Source of the DNA: Methylacidimicrobium sp. B4
Lineage (GTDB): Bacteria > Verrucomicrobiota > Verrucomicrobiia > Methylacidiphilales > Methylacidiphilaceae
Length of the DNA: 64,000 nt
Assembly (NCBI RefSeq): GCF_017310545.1
Contig: NZ_CP066203.1
Coordinates: 2,108,001-2,172,000 of the forward strand
Reading direction: 5' to 3'
Under the pieces are notes generated by a model. That model saw only the letters and a list, made by a program, of their open reading frames with translations. It was not told the origin of the DNA and made no database searches. Below, piece by piece: positions 1 through 7,912 of this stretch (position 1 is its first letter; each line of letters starts with the position of its first letter). The translations under genes were made by a program, and so were the position numbers.

Positions 1-981
1 GCGAGCGGGCTCGGCTGCTTCGGCGGCCGCGATCTTGCTTGGCGGATGGTGGGGCAGGAAAATCAGAGGCTCGAAGCGCTGCTCAAGGACTGTTCCCGCT
101 TGTTGATCGTGACCGGGCTTGCCGGAGCAACCGGCGCCACGGTCACGGAAGCCCTCGCCCTGAAAGCCGTGGAGCGGGAGATCTCGACTACGGTTTTTGC
201 GATCCTCCCCTTTCCTTTCGAGACGGAGGAGCGACAGGCAGCGGCGCAGGCGACCCGTGACGCGCTCCCGGCCGAGGCTTCCCTCTTCCTTTTTCCACCA
301 CCGACGCCCTCAGAAGAGCCCACCCCGGACGTCACCGCGGTGCGGCGAAGGTTGCGCGAATTCCAGAGTGCGCTCGCCCAATGGGTCGATGTCTGGTCGG
401 GGATGGCTCGCGGGGTCGTTTCCCCTGCCCATTGGGGAGGCAGGGCGGAGACTTCTCCATTTACCGTCGCCGGGGCGATCGAGGATTGCCAGCTTTTCGC
501 CGGAGCCGGACCGCGGCTCGACCTCTCCCTGCTGGGATTCCTGGAGGCGAGCGGATTCCGGCAAGCGGCCGAGAAGGCCGATCGTTGCCTGGCTTCCATT
601 GAGGCACACGACGAGGTTTCTGGCGGGGAGGAGGAGCTCGCCAACCGCCTGCAAAAATTTCTCCCGAAGCGAGCACACCTCGACGTTCTCCGTCGAACCG
701 CGGCTCGCTCGACAGAAAGCCGGATCTTGCTTCTCGTGGGACGAGACGCTTCCCGGCATCCGAAGGCGGTGTACCCGGAGCGGGATGAGCGGGAGCCGGC
801 CCCGGAGCCGGAGCGAGCTCCGATCCGGCGCGTCTTGGCGGAACCGGAGGGGCGGCTTGTCCCTGCCTCCCAGGACGGCACCCCCTTTGCGAAAACCGCA
901 GCTACCCTGCACAAAGGCGAAAATCTCGATATTCCTGCGTTCCGGCGGAGGAAGAGGGAGCCGGGCCTGGCGAGGGAATGA
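1..981 (+). CDS. ftsZ: Divergent FtsZ-like cell division GTPase (3' part, 5' end outside window)
   Basis: The frame is open to the left edge and encodes 326 residues. The order of blocks follows FtsZ: a GLG-containing segment, a helix with EDRE-like spacing, the strand before the tubulin signature, then an FTFEG-like stretch (LPFPFETEER). FtsZ polymerises on GTP at the division site. The nucleotide and catalytic motifs are degraded: the signature loop GGGTGTG reads AGATGAT at 121-141, and the T7 loop region normally holding NxDxxD reads RLDLSL near 514-531. The tail is long, basic and low in complexity, and ends in RRRKREPGLARE. In the classical order ftsA would lie upstream. The identification rests on alignment by eye; an FtsZ-like paralogue without GTPase activity is an alternative. 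Confidence 0.72.
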   Translation, partial: ASGLGCFGGRDLAWRMVGQENQRLEALLKDCSRLLIVTGLAGATGATVTEALALKAVEREISTTVFAILPFPFETEERQAAAQATRDALPAEASLFLFPPPTPSEEPTPDVTAVRRRLREFQSALAQWVDVWSGMARGVVSPAHWGGRAETSPFTVAGAIEDCQLFAGAGPRLDLSLLGFLEASGFRQAAEKADRCLASIEAHDEVSGGEEELANRLQKFLPKRAHLDVLRRTAARSTESRILLLVGRDASRHPKAVYPERDEREPAPEPERAPIRRVLAEPEGRLVPASQDGTPFAKTAATLHKGENLDIPAFRRRKREPGLARE

Positions 982-2237
982 TTTTCGAAGGACGGAAAGC
1001 CGGTTTGGACCTTGCTTGCAGAGATGGGGGATCGTGCCAGAGAGGGGAGCGCGGCGGATTGAGTATGGGAAGCAATCGGTGGCGAGACGCAGGGAGGGAA
1101 GGGGGGCTGCCGTCTTTCGAGAAGCCGGTCCGCCAAAAACGACTCGAAAAAGGTCTTTCGCAAAAAGAAGTGGCCGGCCGGGTCGGGATCACTCGGCAGG
1201 CTCTTCATTCGATCGAAACGGGCCGCTACGTGCCGAATACCTTGGTTGCGATCCGGCTTGCCCGGACGCTCGGAAGCCGGGTGGAGGAACTCTTTCCCTG
1301 CTGGGAGGGGATCGATCTTCCTTTTTCGCCGGGTCCGTTTCCCCAGGTGGAAGGCGGCAGGCGCGTGGTCTTGGCGGATGTGCGTGGCCGTCTGATCCCT
1401 TACCCGGTGGAGCGGCTCGAAGAGGGCTCCGGCACCTTCGTGGCAGCGGACGCGCTCCTCCCAGGGGGAGATCGGGGGGGCCAGTGGACTCTTCTCTCCT
1501 CCTCCACCGCCATTCAGAGAAGCGCCCTGTTCCTTGGCTGCGACCCGGGCATCGGCCTTCTCGTCGAGAAAATCGCCACCGTGAGCCGGGATCGACTCCG
1601 CTGGATCTCCTGCGCCAGCGAAACGGCGGCGGCCGCGCTTGGCGCCGGGCAGGCGCATCTGGCGGGCTGCCATCTTCCCGGAGGGGAGCTGCGCAACAAC
1701 CGGGTGCTCGCCCGGGAAGCCTTGCAGGGATTCGGCGGAATCTTGATTCGCTTCGCGCAGTGGGAGGAAGGACTGGCTGTGGCGCGAGGGAACCCGCTGG
1801 GCATTCGCTCGGTGGAGGACCTGGCTCATCCCGGCTTGCGGTTCCTCAATCGGGACGCCGGATCCGGGAGCCGGGCTCTTCTGGACGACCTGCTCCGCAA
1901 GCGGGGGATTCCCGGAAGTGCGATTCCGGGATATGAGAAATCGGCCCGCAACCCGGTGGCGGCCGCGCGCGCCGTGGCTTTCGGGGTGGCGGATGCCTCC
2001 TGGACCAACCGCGCTTGCGCGCAGGCGGAGAACGTGGAGTTCATTCCCCTGGGAGCCAGTGAGTTTGATTGGATCGTTCCCATGGATCAAGTCGATCATC
2101 CCATGGTCGCCCTGTTGCTCGATCTCCTCTGCGAGGCGCGCATGCAGGCCGAGTTCGCCGCGCTTCCCGGATATGACGTGAGCCGGATGGGCACGGTTGC
2201 GGCGAGGTTCGCGAAGGAACGGCAGGCGGCAAGTTAG
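978..2237 (+). CDS. XRE-family regulator with periplasmic-binding-protein-like sensor domain
   Basis: The 419-residue frame has an XRE helix-turn-helix at about residues 50-105 (KGLSQKEVAGRVGITRQALH, then IETGRYVPN), followed by a domain of the COG1910/PBP-like type found in molybdate-responsive one-component regulators (NRDAGSGSRALLDDLL, then GVADASWTNRACA). It probably binds a small anion or cofactor precursor in the cytoplasm and controls transcription; the ligand cannot be read from sequence. The ATG at 978 overlaps the ftsZ stop (ATGA), suggesting coupling. An ATG at 1065 would start closer to the helix-turn-helix and give 390 residues. The 3' end overlaps the convergent ABC exporter by 4 bp. 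Confidence 0.82.
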   Translation: MIFEGRKAGLDLACRDGGSCQRGERGGLSMGSNRWRDAGREGGLPSFEKPVRQKRLEKGLSQKEVAGRVGITRQALHSIETGRYVPNTLVAIRLARTLGSRVEELFPCWEGIDLPFSPGPFPQVEGGRRVVLADVRGRLIPYPVERLEEGSGTFVAADALLPGGDRGGQWTLLSSSTAIQRSALFLGCDPGIGLLVEKIATVSRDRLRWISCASETAAAALGAGQAHLAGCHLPGGELRNNRVLAREALQGFGGILIRFAQWEEGLAVARGNPLGIRSVEDLAHPGLRFLNRDAGSGSRALLDDLLRKRGIPGSAIPGYEKSARNPVAAARAVAFGVADASWTNRACAQAENVEFIPLGASEFDWIVPMDQVDHPMVALLLDLLCEARMQAEFAALPGYDVSRMGTVAARFAKERQAAS

Positions 2238-4102
2238 GCAGAAGCGATTGTGCCTGCTTCCCCGCTCGTGTCTTGCGCTTCCCAGAGCTGGCAGTAGAGA
2301 CCTCCTCGAGCCAGGAGGTCGTCATGCCGGCCCGACTCGGAAAATCGCCCTTCGTCCAGCACGTAGATCCAATCCATCTCCCTGGCTAGGCGAAGCCGGT
2401 GGGTGACCAGCAAGGTTGTCCGGTGGGCGGAGAGCAGATGCAGGCTCTTGAGGATTTCCGCCTCGACCGCGGGGTCGAGGGAGCCGGTCGGTTCGTCAAG
2501 CAGGAGAATCGGGGCCTGCCGCAAGAAGGCGCGGGCGATCCCGATCCGTTGTCGTTGCCCGCCACTCAAGGTCTGTCCATGCTCGCCGACCAGCGTCTGG
2601 TACTTCTGCGGCAGCTGCTCGATGAACTCATCGGCTTGCGCGCCTTGCGCCGCCTTCTTGATTTCCTCGAACGAAGCGGCGGGCCGCCCCAAGGCGATGT
2701 TTTCCAGGATGGTCCCGGGGAAGAGTACCGTATCCTGGAGGACGATCCCCAGATTCGCGCGCAGGGATCGCTTCTTCACCATCCGGATGTCTGTTCCATC
2801 GATCCGGATCGTTCCAGCGGAAGGCTCGAAGAAGCGCGGAATCAGAGCCAGAAGCGTGCTCTTTCCGCTGCCGGTCGGACCCACGATGGCAACGCGCTGG
2901 CCCGGTGCGAGGTGGAAGGAGAGGTCCTGGAGAACCGGCCGGCGCCCTTCATAGGAAAATTGGACATGATCGAAGGCGATTTCTCCGCGAGGGCGCGGCA
3001 GATCGGTCGCCCCAGCCAGGTCGGGGATCGTGTCGTCTGTTTGCAGGACCTCGAAGACGCGGGACAGGCGCGCTGCGGCATCCTCGAGAGCCCATGCGGT
3101 GTACGACAACTGCTCGAGCGGTTGGTAGAGCAGGGCGAGGTAGCTGAAAAAGACCCACAGTTCGCCCACGGTCAGGCGCCCCTGGGCGACTTGCAGCGCG
3201 CCCACGAAGAGTACCAGGGCGGCTCCGAAGGCGGTGATCCCGGTGGCTGCCAAGGAGGAGAGGCTGTTGGTCCAGAGGAATCGGAGGTTGGTCTGGCGGC
3301 TCTCCTCCACATGACGGCGGAAGGTCGAGAGGGTGCTCTCCTCGCTGCCGTAGGCTTGAAGCAGCTGAATGTTCGCCAGACCCTCGACTGCCTGGGCAAG
3401 CACCCGGCTCTCCCTGTCTTGGAGCTCTCCGCTTTGCCGGCGGATCCTCTCCGCAAAATGGCCAATCACAAACCAGAGGAACGGAAGGATGCCGAGAGCG
3501 CACGCTGCCAAGAGAGGATTCATCCGAAAAAGGACGATGGCGGCGCCGATCAGCGTGGCACTCGACCCCAGGACCGTACCAAGACCCCTTTGGAAGAGCG
3601 TCTGAATCGCCTGCGCGTCATAGGCAACCCGGTACGCCAAGTCGGCTTGGATGCGGCTCCGGTGATAGGGGAGGGGAAGGTTCTGCAAATACCCGAAAAG
3701 GTCGGTGCGCAGGAGGGCCAAAGCCCGCAATCCACAGTGATACAGGAGCGAGTTGGCCCAGAGGTTGAGGCCTCCGTGCAACAGGGAAAACCCGACGAGA
3801 GCCACGGCGGCACCGAGTGCGGTTTCCGGCAACGAAAGCGTCCAGCCCAGGAAGTGGCTTGTCCCGGGGTGCGAAAGGAGGGCGTGGTCGATGAGCCACT
3901 GCACGGGCCAAGGGCGTAGCAGGCTTGCCGCCACGGTGAGGAGAAGCAGGAAGGAAGCGAGCAGGGAGGCGGCGGCGACTCCGGAAAAGTAGGGGAGGCA
4001 GCCGCGGTAGCTCAAGAAGCCTCCTTTCCGTTCGTCTTGCGGCATGCCGCGTGTTGCAGGTCCTGATGGAACCGAGCCTCGGACGGTCGAATTCGGAGTC
4101 AT
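2234..4102 (-). CDS. ABC exporter, fused membrane and ATPase domains (MsbA/NdvA type)
   Basis: The protein has 622 residues: an N-terminal six-helix ABC exporter membrane domain and a C-terminal ATPase. Walker A (GPTGSGKST), the Q-loop, the signature LSGGQ, Walker B (ILLLDEPT) and the H-loop (LVTHRL) are all intact, so it should be an active half-transporter that works as a homodimer in the inner membrane. Its start overlaps the stop of the upstream glycoside hydrolase-glycosyltransferase gene by 4 bp (ATGA), so the two are almost certainly co-translated. The natural inference is export of the glycan or glycolipid made by that neighbour. Lipid A or drug export is possible on family grounds alone. 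Confidence 0.9.
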   Translation of the reverse strand: MTPNSTVRGSVPSGPATRGMPQDERKGGFLSYRGCLPYFSGVAAASLLASFLLLLTVAASLLRPWPVQWLIDHALLSHPGTSHFLGWTLSLPETALGAAVALVGFSLLHGGLNLWANSLLYHCGLRALALLRTDLFGYLQNLPLPYHRSRIQADLAYRVAYDAQAIQTLFQRGLGTVLGSSATLIGAAIVLFRMNPLLAACALGILPFLWFVIGHFAERIRRQSGELQDRESRVLAQAVEGLANIQLLQAYGSEESTLSTFRRHVEESRQTNLRFLWTNSLSSLAATGITAFGAALVLFVGALQVAQGRLTVGELWVFFSYLALLYQPLEQLSYTAWALEDAAARLSRVFEVLQTDDTIPDLAGATDLPRPRGEIAFDHVQFSYEGRRPVLQDLSFHLAPGQRVAIVGPTGSGKSTLLALIPRFFEPSAGTIRIDGTDIRMVKKRSLRANLGIVLQDTVLFPGTILENIALGRPAASFEEIKKAAQGAQADEFIEQLPQKYQTLVGEHGQTLSGGQRQRIGIARAFLRQAPILLLDEPTGSLDPAVEAEILKSLHLLSAHRTTLLVTHRLRLAREMDWIYVLDEGRFSESGRHDDLLARGGLYCQLWEAQDTSGEAGTIASA

Positions 4103-6681
4103 GCGTTACCGTCCCTGGGCCGGGGGGGGATGAAGGAGGAGTCGGACCGTGAGCCGAAGGGCCGCCAGGGGACCGGGTGCAGGTCCAGGAGCTGGCCCGC
4201 GATGGCCACGATCTCCGCGAGCCCGCGCCGAAGCCGGAGCCCTTCCCGAGCCCAGAGGATGAACACCGGGGCCGCCCCCGCAAGCAAAAGCAGGGCGGAC
4301 CGGCCGAAGGCGGCAACGGCGGCAGCCAGGACGAGGCTGCCACCCATCCCACTCAGCACGGCGAGAGGGCTCGGGCGCAGCAGGGTGGCCACCCGAATCA
4401 CTCTTCTCCGTTGCGGGTAGATCTCGGTCAGCGTCCGCAGTTGCACGTGCCACCACGGCCCCGCGAAGACGTGGAGATCCCAGCTGCTCCAGCCGGCGTC
4501 GAGGGCGTAGGCATAGCCCTTCTCCGTCAGGACGGACTGGATCTGAGTCAGCAGGTCCATGCGCTCGATGCCGGTTTCGCTCCAGAGGGCGACTCCCTCT
4601 CCGGAGAAGGTCGTACGGATCGGGGGTGGCGGTCCCGAGGATGGCGAGGCCGGCGGAACCGGCTTCCCGCGAAGCCAGGCCAGTTGTCGGGAAATGCCGC
4701 GGGCGAGCGGCTGCAAGTAAGCCAAGGCGAAAAGAAGGAGCCGATTGGCGCGCGTGGCGAAGGGACGGGCAATCTCTCCCCGGAGCCCGTAGATCGCTGC
4801 CGGGATCAGGCTGGCCGAAAGCAGGAGCATCGGAGCGAGGAGGGCGGGCCAGCCAAGGCAGAACGGGAGCGCGAAAAGTCCGAGGATCAGCCATTCGACG
4901 CTGGAGAAAACGGCGGCCCAAGAAACCTCCGCGCGGGAGTAGAGGCACTGGAAGAGGCCGCTGGCGAAGGGGCCATGGAAGACCCGCGGGGGAACAAGGG
5001 AGGGGTGCGGAGCCCCCGGCGAATAGATCTGCCCTTTCCAGAACGCGGCCCCGTCCGCGCGGAAGCGACCAAGATGGCGGAAGCGCAGGAGGGCTTCGGC
5101 CTTCCCGTAGCCGGCCTGCTGCCGCAGGTAGGCCCAGACGGTCGATCGCCGGTGGTGCCAGACGAGCGCGCCGGGGGCAAAGCCGAGACGCTCCCCGCGA
5201 TCGAGGAGCCTCCAGCAGAGGTCGACATCATCTCCGGCGACGCGAAATTCGGGAAGGAATCCTCCCACCGCTTCCAGAGCCGATCGCCGAAAGGCCATGT
5301 TGCAGCCGGGGAGATGCTCCGCCAGTCGATCGGTCAGCAGGACATGGGTCGGGGCACCGGGTGCCGCCGCGAGGGAGGCTTGGAGCGCCGTGGTCGGCGG
5401 AGGAGCGAGGTTTGGTCCCCCCACACCCGCCAGATCGTCCGATTGGACGGCGCGGGCCAGAAAATAGAGCCAATCCTGGTCGGCGATGCAGTCGGCATCG
5501 GTGAAGGCGATGATCTCTCCTTCCGCCGCTTCGATGCCTCGATTTCGCGCGATCGCCAAGCCGAGATTCTCCTGGCAGAGGACCCGGATTCCCTCGAAGC
5601 TCGCGAGCAGCTCCCGGGAGCCGTCGGTCGAGCCGTCGTCGACGACGATGATCTCGAAATCGGGGTAGTGCAGCCGGTGCAGGGAACGAAGGCAGTCGCC
5701 GAGGAATTTCTCGCCGTTGAAGTTGCAGACCACGACGGAAACCTTCGGAGCGTGCGGGAGGGGGAAGCGCCGAAAGAGGGGCTCTTTCCAGGAGCGAAAG
5801 AGAGCCTGCACCCGATGGAAGCTTGGCTTCGGGCTTCGATCCTTCCGCACCAATCCGAACGCCCAATCCGTGATTTCCAAGCCTCCCGTGAACCATTCAT
5901 CGGTCCAGGAGAAGAGGACGGTTCCGGCCAAGCCCGAGTGGAAAACCATTTCGACGTGGGCGGCGAGGAGCTCGGCCTGCTCGGATTCTGTATGGCGCAG
6001 GGTGTCCATGCCGAACTCGGTGACCAGCAGAGGCTTCTCACCCGAAAGATTCTGGAGGCGGGCCAAATAGGCGCTCAGGTCCGCAGGCCGGTGAAGATAC
6101 AGGTTGAAGGCGACGAAATCGACCGAGGGGGGGCGGAGGTATTCGGTCGGGGGATAATTCGCATAGCTGACGAGAGCTCCGGGATCCTCTTCCCGTACGA
6201 TCTCCGTCAAGAAATCGAGATGGCGCTCGATCCGCCCGGCTCCGGCCCACCGGACCAGATCGGGAGGCATCTCGTTGTCGACCAGGTAGGCGAAGATTGC
6301 CGGGTGTCCCGCTCTCTCTCGCACCGATCTTCGGACATGCTCGCGGATTCTGCGCAGAATGCGCCAATCCTTCCAAAAAAGGGTGCGCTCAACCCAGGGG
6401 ATCGTGATCAAGACGCGCAACTCGTGGTCGAGCGCGGAATCGAGCAGGTCGAGCGGAGGAAGGTGGTAGACCCGGAGCAGGTTGCAGCCGCATTCCCGGA
6501 TGCGCGAGAAATCGTCCCGAATCGCCACCTCCTCGGGAAAAGGGGTTCCGTCGCTCGAACGAGAAGCGAACGGCCCATAGGTCACCCCCTGGACGGGAAA
6601 CTTCTTCCCCTCTTCGAAGAAAAACTTCCCACGAATCTGGATGCGGGTGAGCTCCATACGCGGCAAGGAACGGCGCACCAC
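4099..6681 (-). CDS. Glycoside hydrolase (TIM barrel) - family 2 glycosyltransferase fusion, membrane-bound
   Basis: This 860-residue protein joins two catalytic domains. Residues 10-300 resemble a clan GH-A barrel, with an Asn-Glu pair at 136-137 (VDNEMPP) and a second Glu at 222 (VTEFGMD), the usual acid/base and nucleophile positions. Residues 313-560 are a GT2 domain with VVDDGSTD near 346-353, a DAD metal motif at 395-397 and a GDDVD motif. Hydrophobic segments follow (about 590-680) and again near the C-terminus. The start shown is GTG; an ATG at 6657 (residue 9) is an alternative. The gene overlaps the ABC exporter by 4 bp. By analogy with NdvB-type enzymes, which pair GT2 with a glycosidase or transglycosylase domain, it may make and remodel an exported glucan; the product is unknown. 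Confidence 0.8.
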   Translation of the reverse strand: MVRRSLPRMELTRIQIRGKFFFEEGKKFPVQGVTYGPFASRSSDGTPFPEEVAIRDDFSRIRECGCNLLRVYHLPPLDLLDSALDHELRVLITIPWVERTLFWKDWRILRRIREHVRRSVRERAGHPAIFAYLVDNEMPPDLVRWAGAGRIERHLDFLTEIVREEDPGALVSYANYPPTEYLRPPSVDFVAFNLYLHRPADLSAYLARLQNLSGEKPLLVTEFGMDTLRHTESEQAELLAAHVEMVFHSGLAGTVLFSWTDEWFTGGLEITDWAFGLVRKDRSPKPSFHRVQALFRSWKEPLFRRFPLPHAPKVSVVVCNFNGEKFLGDCLRSLHRLHYPDFEIIVVDDGSTDGSRELLASFEGIRVLCQENLGLAIARNRGIEAAEGEIIAFTDADCIADQDWLYFLARAVQSDDLAGVGGPNLAPPPTTALQASLAAAPGAPTHVLLTDRLAEHLPGCNMAFRRSALEAVGGFLPEFRVAGDDVDLCWRLLDRGERLGFAPGALVWHHRRSTVWAYLRQQAGYGKAEALLRFRHLGRFRADGAAFWKGQIYSPGAPHPSLVPPRVFHGPFASGLFQCLYSRAEVSWAAVFSSVEWLILGLFALPFCLGWPALLAPMLLLSASLIPAAIYGLRGEIARPFATRANRLLLFALAYLQPLARGISRQLAWLRGKPVPPASPSSGPPPPIRTTFSGEGVALWSETGIERMDLLTQIQSVLTEKGYAYALDAGWSSWDLHVFAGPWWHVQLRTLTEIYPQRRRVIRVATLLRPSPLAVLSGMGGSLVLAAAVAAFGRSALLLLAGAAPVFILWAREGLRLRRGLAEIVAIAGQLLDLHPVPWRPFGSRSDSSFIPPRPRDGNA

Positions 6682-6815
6682 GGAGTTGTGGGACCGCTAA
6701 CCGGCTCTTGCGCAGGATCCTAGCGGGTTGCCGGGAAGGTTGGCAAGGCTGCGCGCCTTCTTCTCTGCGACGCCTGCTCTTTACGGAAGGGAAGCGGCGG
6801 GAGTAAACAGGGACC

Positions 6816-7718
6816 GTGCGGAACGAAAGCGAGCTTGCCCGGTCGGGGCTCCGGCTCATCCACCGAGGCAAGGTCCGGGATCTCTATTCCTGGCGGGACG
6901 AGCTTTGGCTCGTGGCCTCGGACCGGATCTCGGCATTCGACTGCATCCTGCCCACGCCGATTCCCGGCAAGGGGAAGATTCTCACGCAGGTGAGCCGTGG
7001 CTGGTTTGCTCTCTTGGCGCCGCTCTGTCCCCATCACGTCTTGGGCTACGACCTCCCGCCGGAGGTTCCTTTTCCGGAATGGACGGGACGGCTTACCCGA
7101 GCCAAGCCCTGCCGCCCGCTCCCTATCGAGTGCGTGGTGCGCGGCTACCTGGCGGGCTCCGCCTGGAAGGAGTATCGGAGCACGGGAAGGGTGGCGGGTC
7201 AGCCGCTTCCTCCGGGACTGCGCGAGGGGGATCCGCTTCCGGAGGCGCTCTTCACCCCGACGACCAAGGCGGAGGTCGGTCATGACCTGCCGCTGACGCC
7301 ATCCGAAGCGGAAAGGCGGATCGGAGCGGAGCTCTATGCCCGGGTCTCCTCGCTCTCCTTGGGGCTCTACGGCGCAGGAAGGGACTACGCGGCGGAGCGG
7401 GGGATCCTCGTGGCGGACACGAAATTCGAGTTCGGGATATGGGGAGAGGAGCTTCTCCTGATCGACGAGGTGCTGACCCCTGACAGCTCGCGGTTCTGGC
7501 CTCGGTCGGACTATCGACCTGGCGGGGCGCAGCCCAGCTTCGACAAGCAGTTCGTTCGAGACTACCTCGACTCCCTTGCCTGGGACAAACGGCCGCCCGC
7601 TCCCGAGTTGCCGGAGCCGATCGTGACGCAGACGCAAGCCAAGTACCGGGAGGCGTTGCAGCGGCTCTTCCCAGACCTGGCAAAGGAGCTCTCCCCTCAG
7701 GGCGAAGCGATCGGATAG
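6816..7718 (+). CDS. purC: Phosphoribosylaminoimidazole-succinocarboxamide synthase
   Basis: PurC ligates aspartate to CAIR in an ATP-dependent step of purine synthesis in the cytoplasm. The 300 residues match the longer, single-domain form of the family. Conserved blocks are in order: GKVRDLY, SDRISAFD, PIPGKGKILTQ, ECVVRGYLAGSAW, FTPTTKAE, VADTKFEFG and DEVLTPDSSRFWP. The start is GTG with a weak AGGGA-type site. It is divergent from the GH-GT fusion and about 190 bp upstream of the TolC pair, with no functional link to either neighbour apparent. Confidence 0.97.
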   Translation: MRNESELARSGLRLIHRGKVRDLYSWRDELWLVASDRISAFDCILPTPIPGKGKILTQVSRGWFALLAPLCPHHVLGYDLPPEVPFPEWTGRLTRAKPCRPLPIECVVRGYLAGSAWKEYRSTGRVAGQPLPPGLREGDPLPEALFTPTTKAEVGHDLPLTPSEAERRIGAELYARVSSLSLGLYGAGRDYAAERGILVADTKFEFGIWGEELLLIDEVLTPDSSRFWPRSDYRPGGAQPSFDKQFVRDYLDSLAWDKRPPAPELPEPIVTQTQAKYREALQRLFPDLAKELSPQGEAIG

Positions 7719-7912
7719 GATGGCTCGTGTGGCGCGGTGCCCGGATGCGCCGCGGCACACTCTCCGCGTCCGATCCCTCGGTGGAACGATTCCGCTTGCA
7801 TTGACCGATCTGGCGCATCGAGAGAATAGTGCCGCCGGGGCGAGACAATTTGGAGGCGCCCCGGTTCAATCCGTTGGCCGCCTTGCTTTGGGAAGCGAGT
7901 GTAGCGAGGGAA

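Noticed and set aside
63-2099. 678-residue antisense frame, and a 579-residue frame at 197-1936
   Set aside because: Both are rich in Arg, Pro, Ser and Gly, have no recognisable domain and lie opposite or inside well-supported genes.
4177-6723. 848-residue plus-strand frame
   Set aside because: It is antisense to the GH-GT fusion, whose catalytic motifs are clear; its composition is typical of GC-driven shadow frames.
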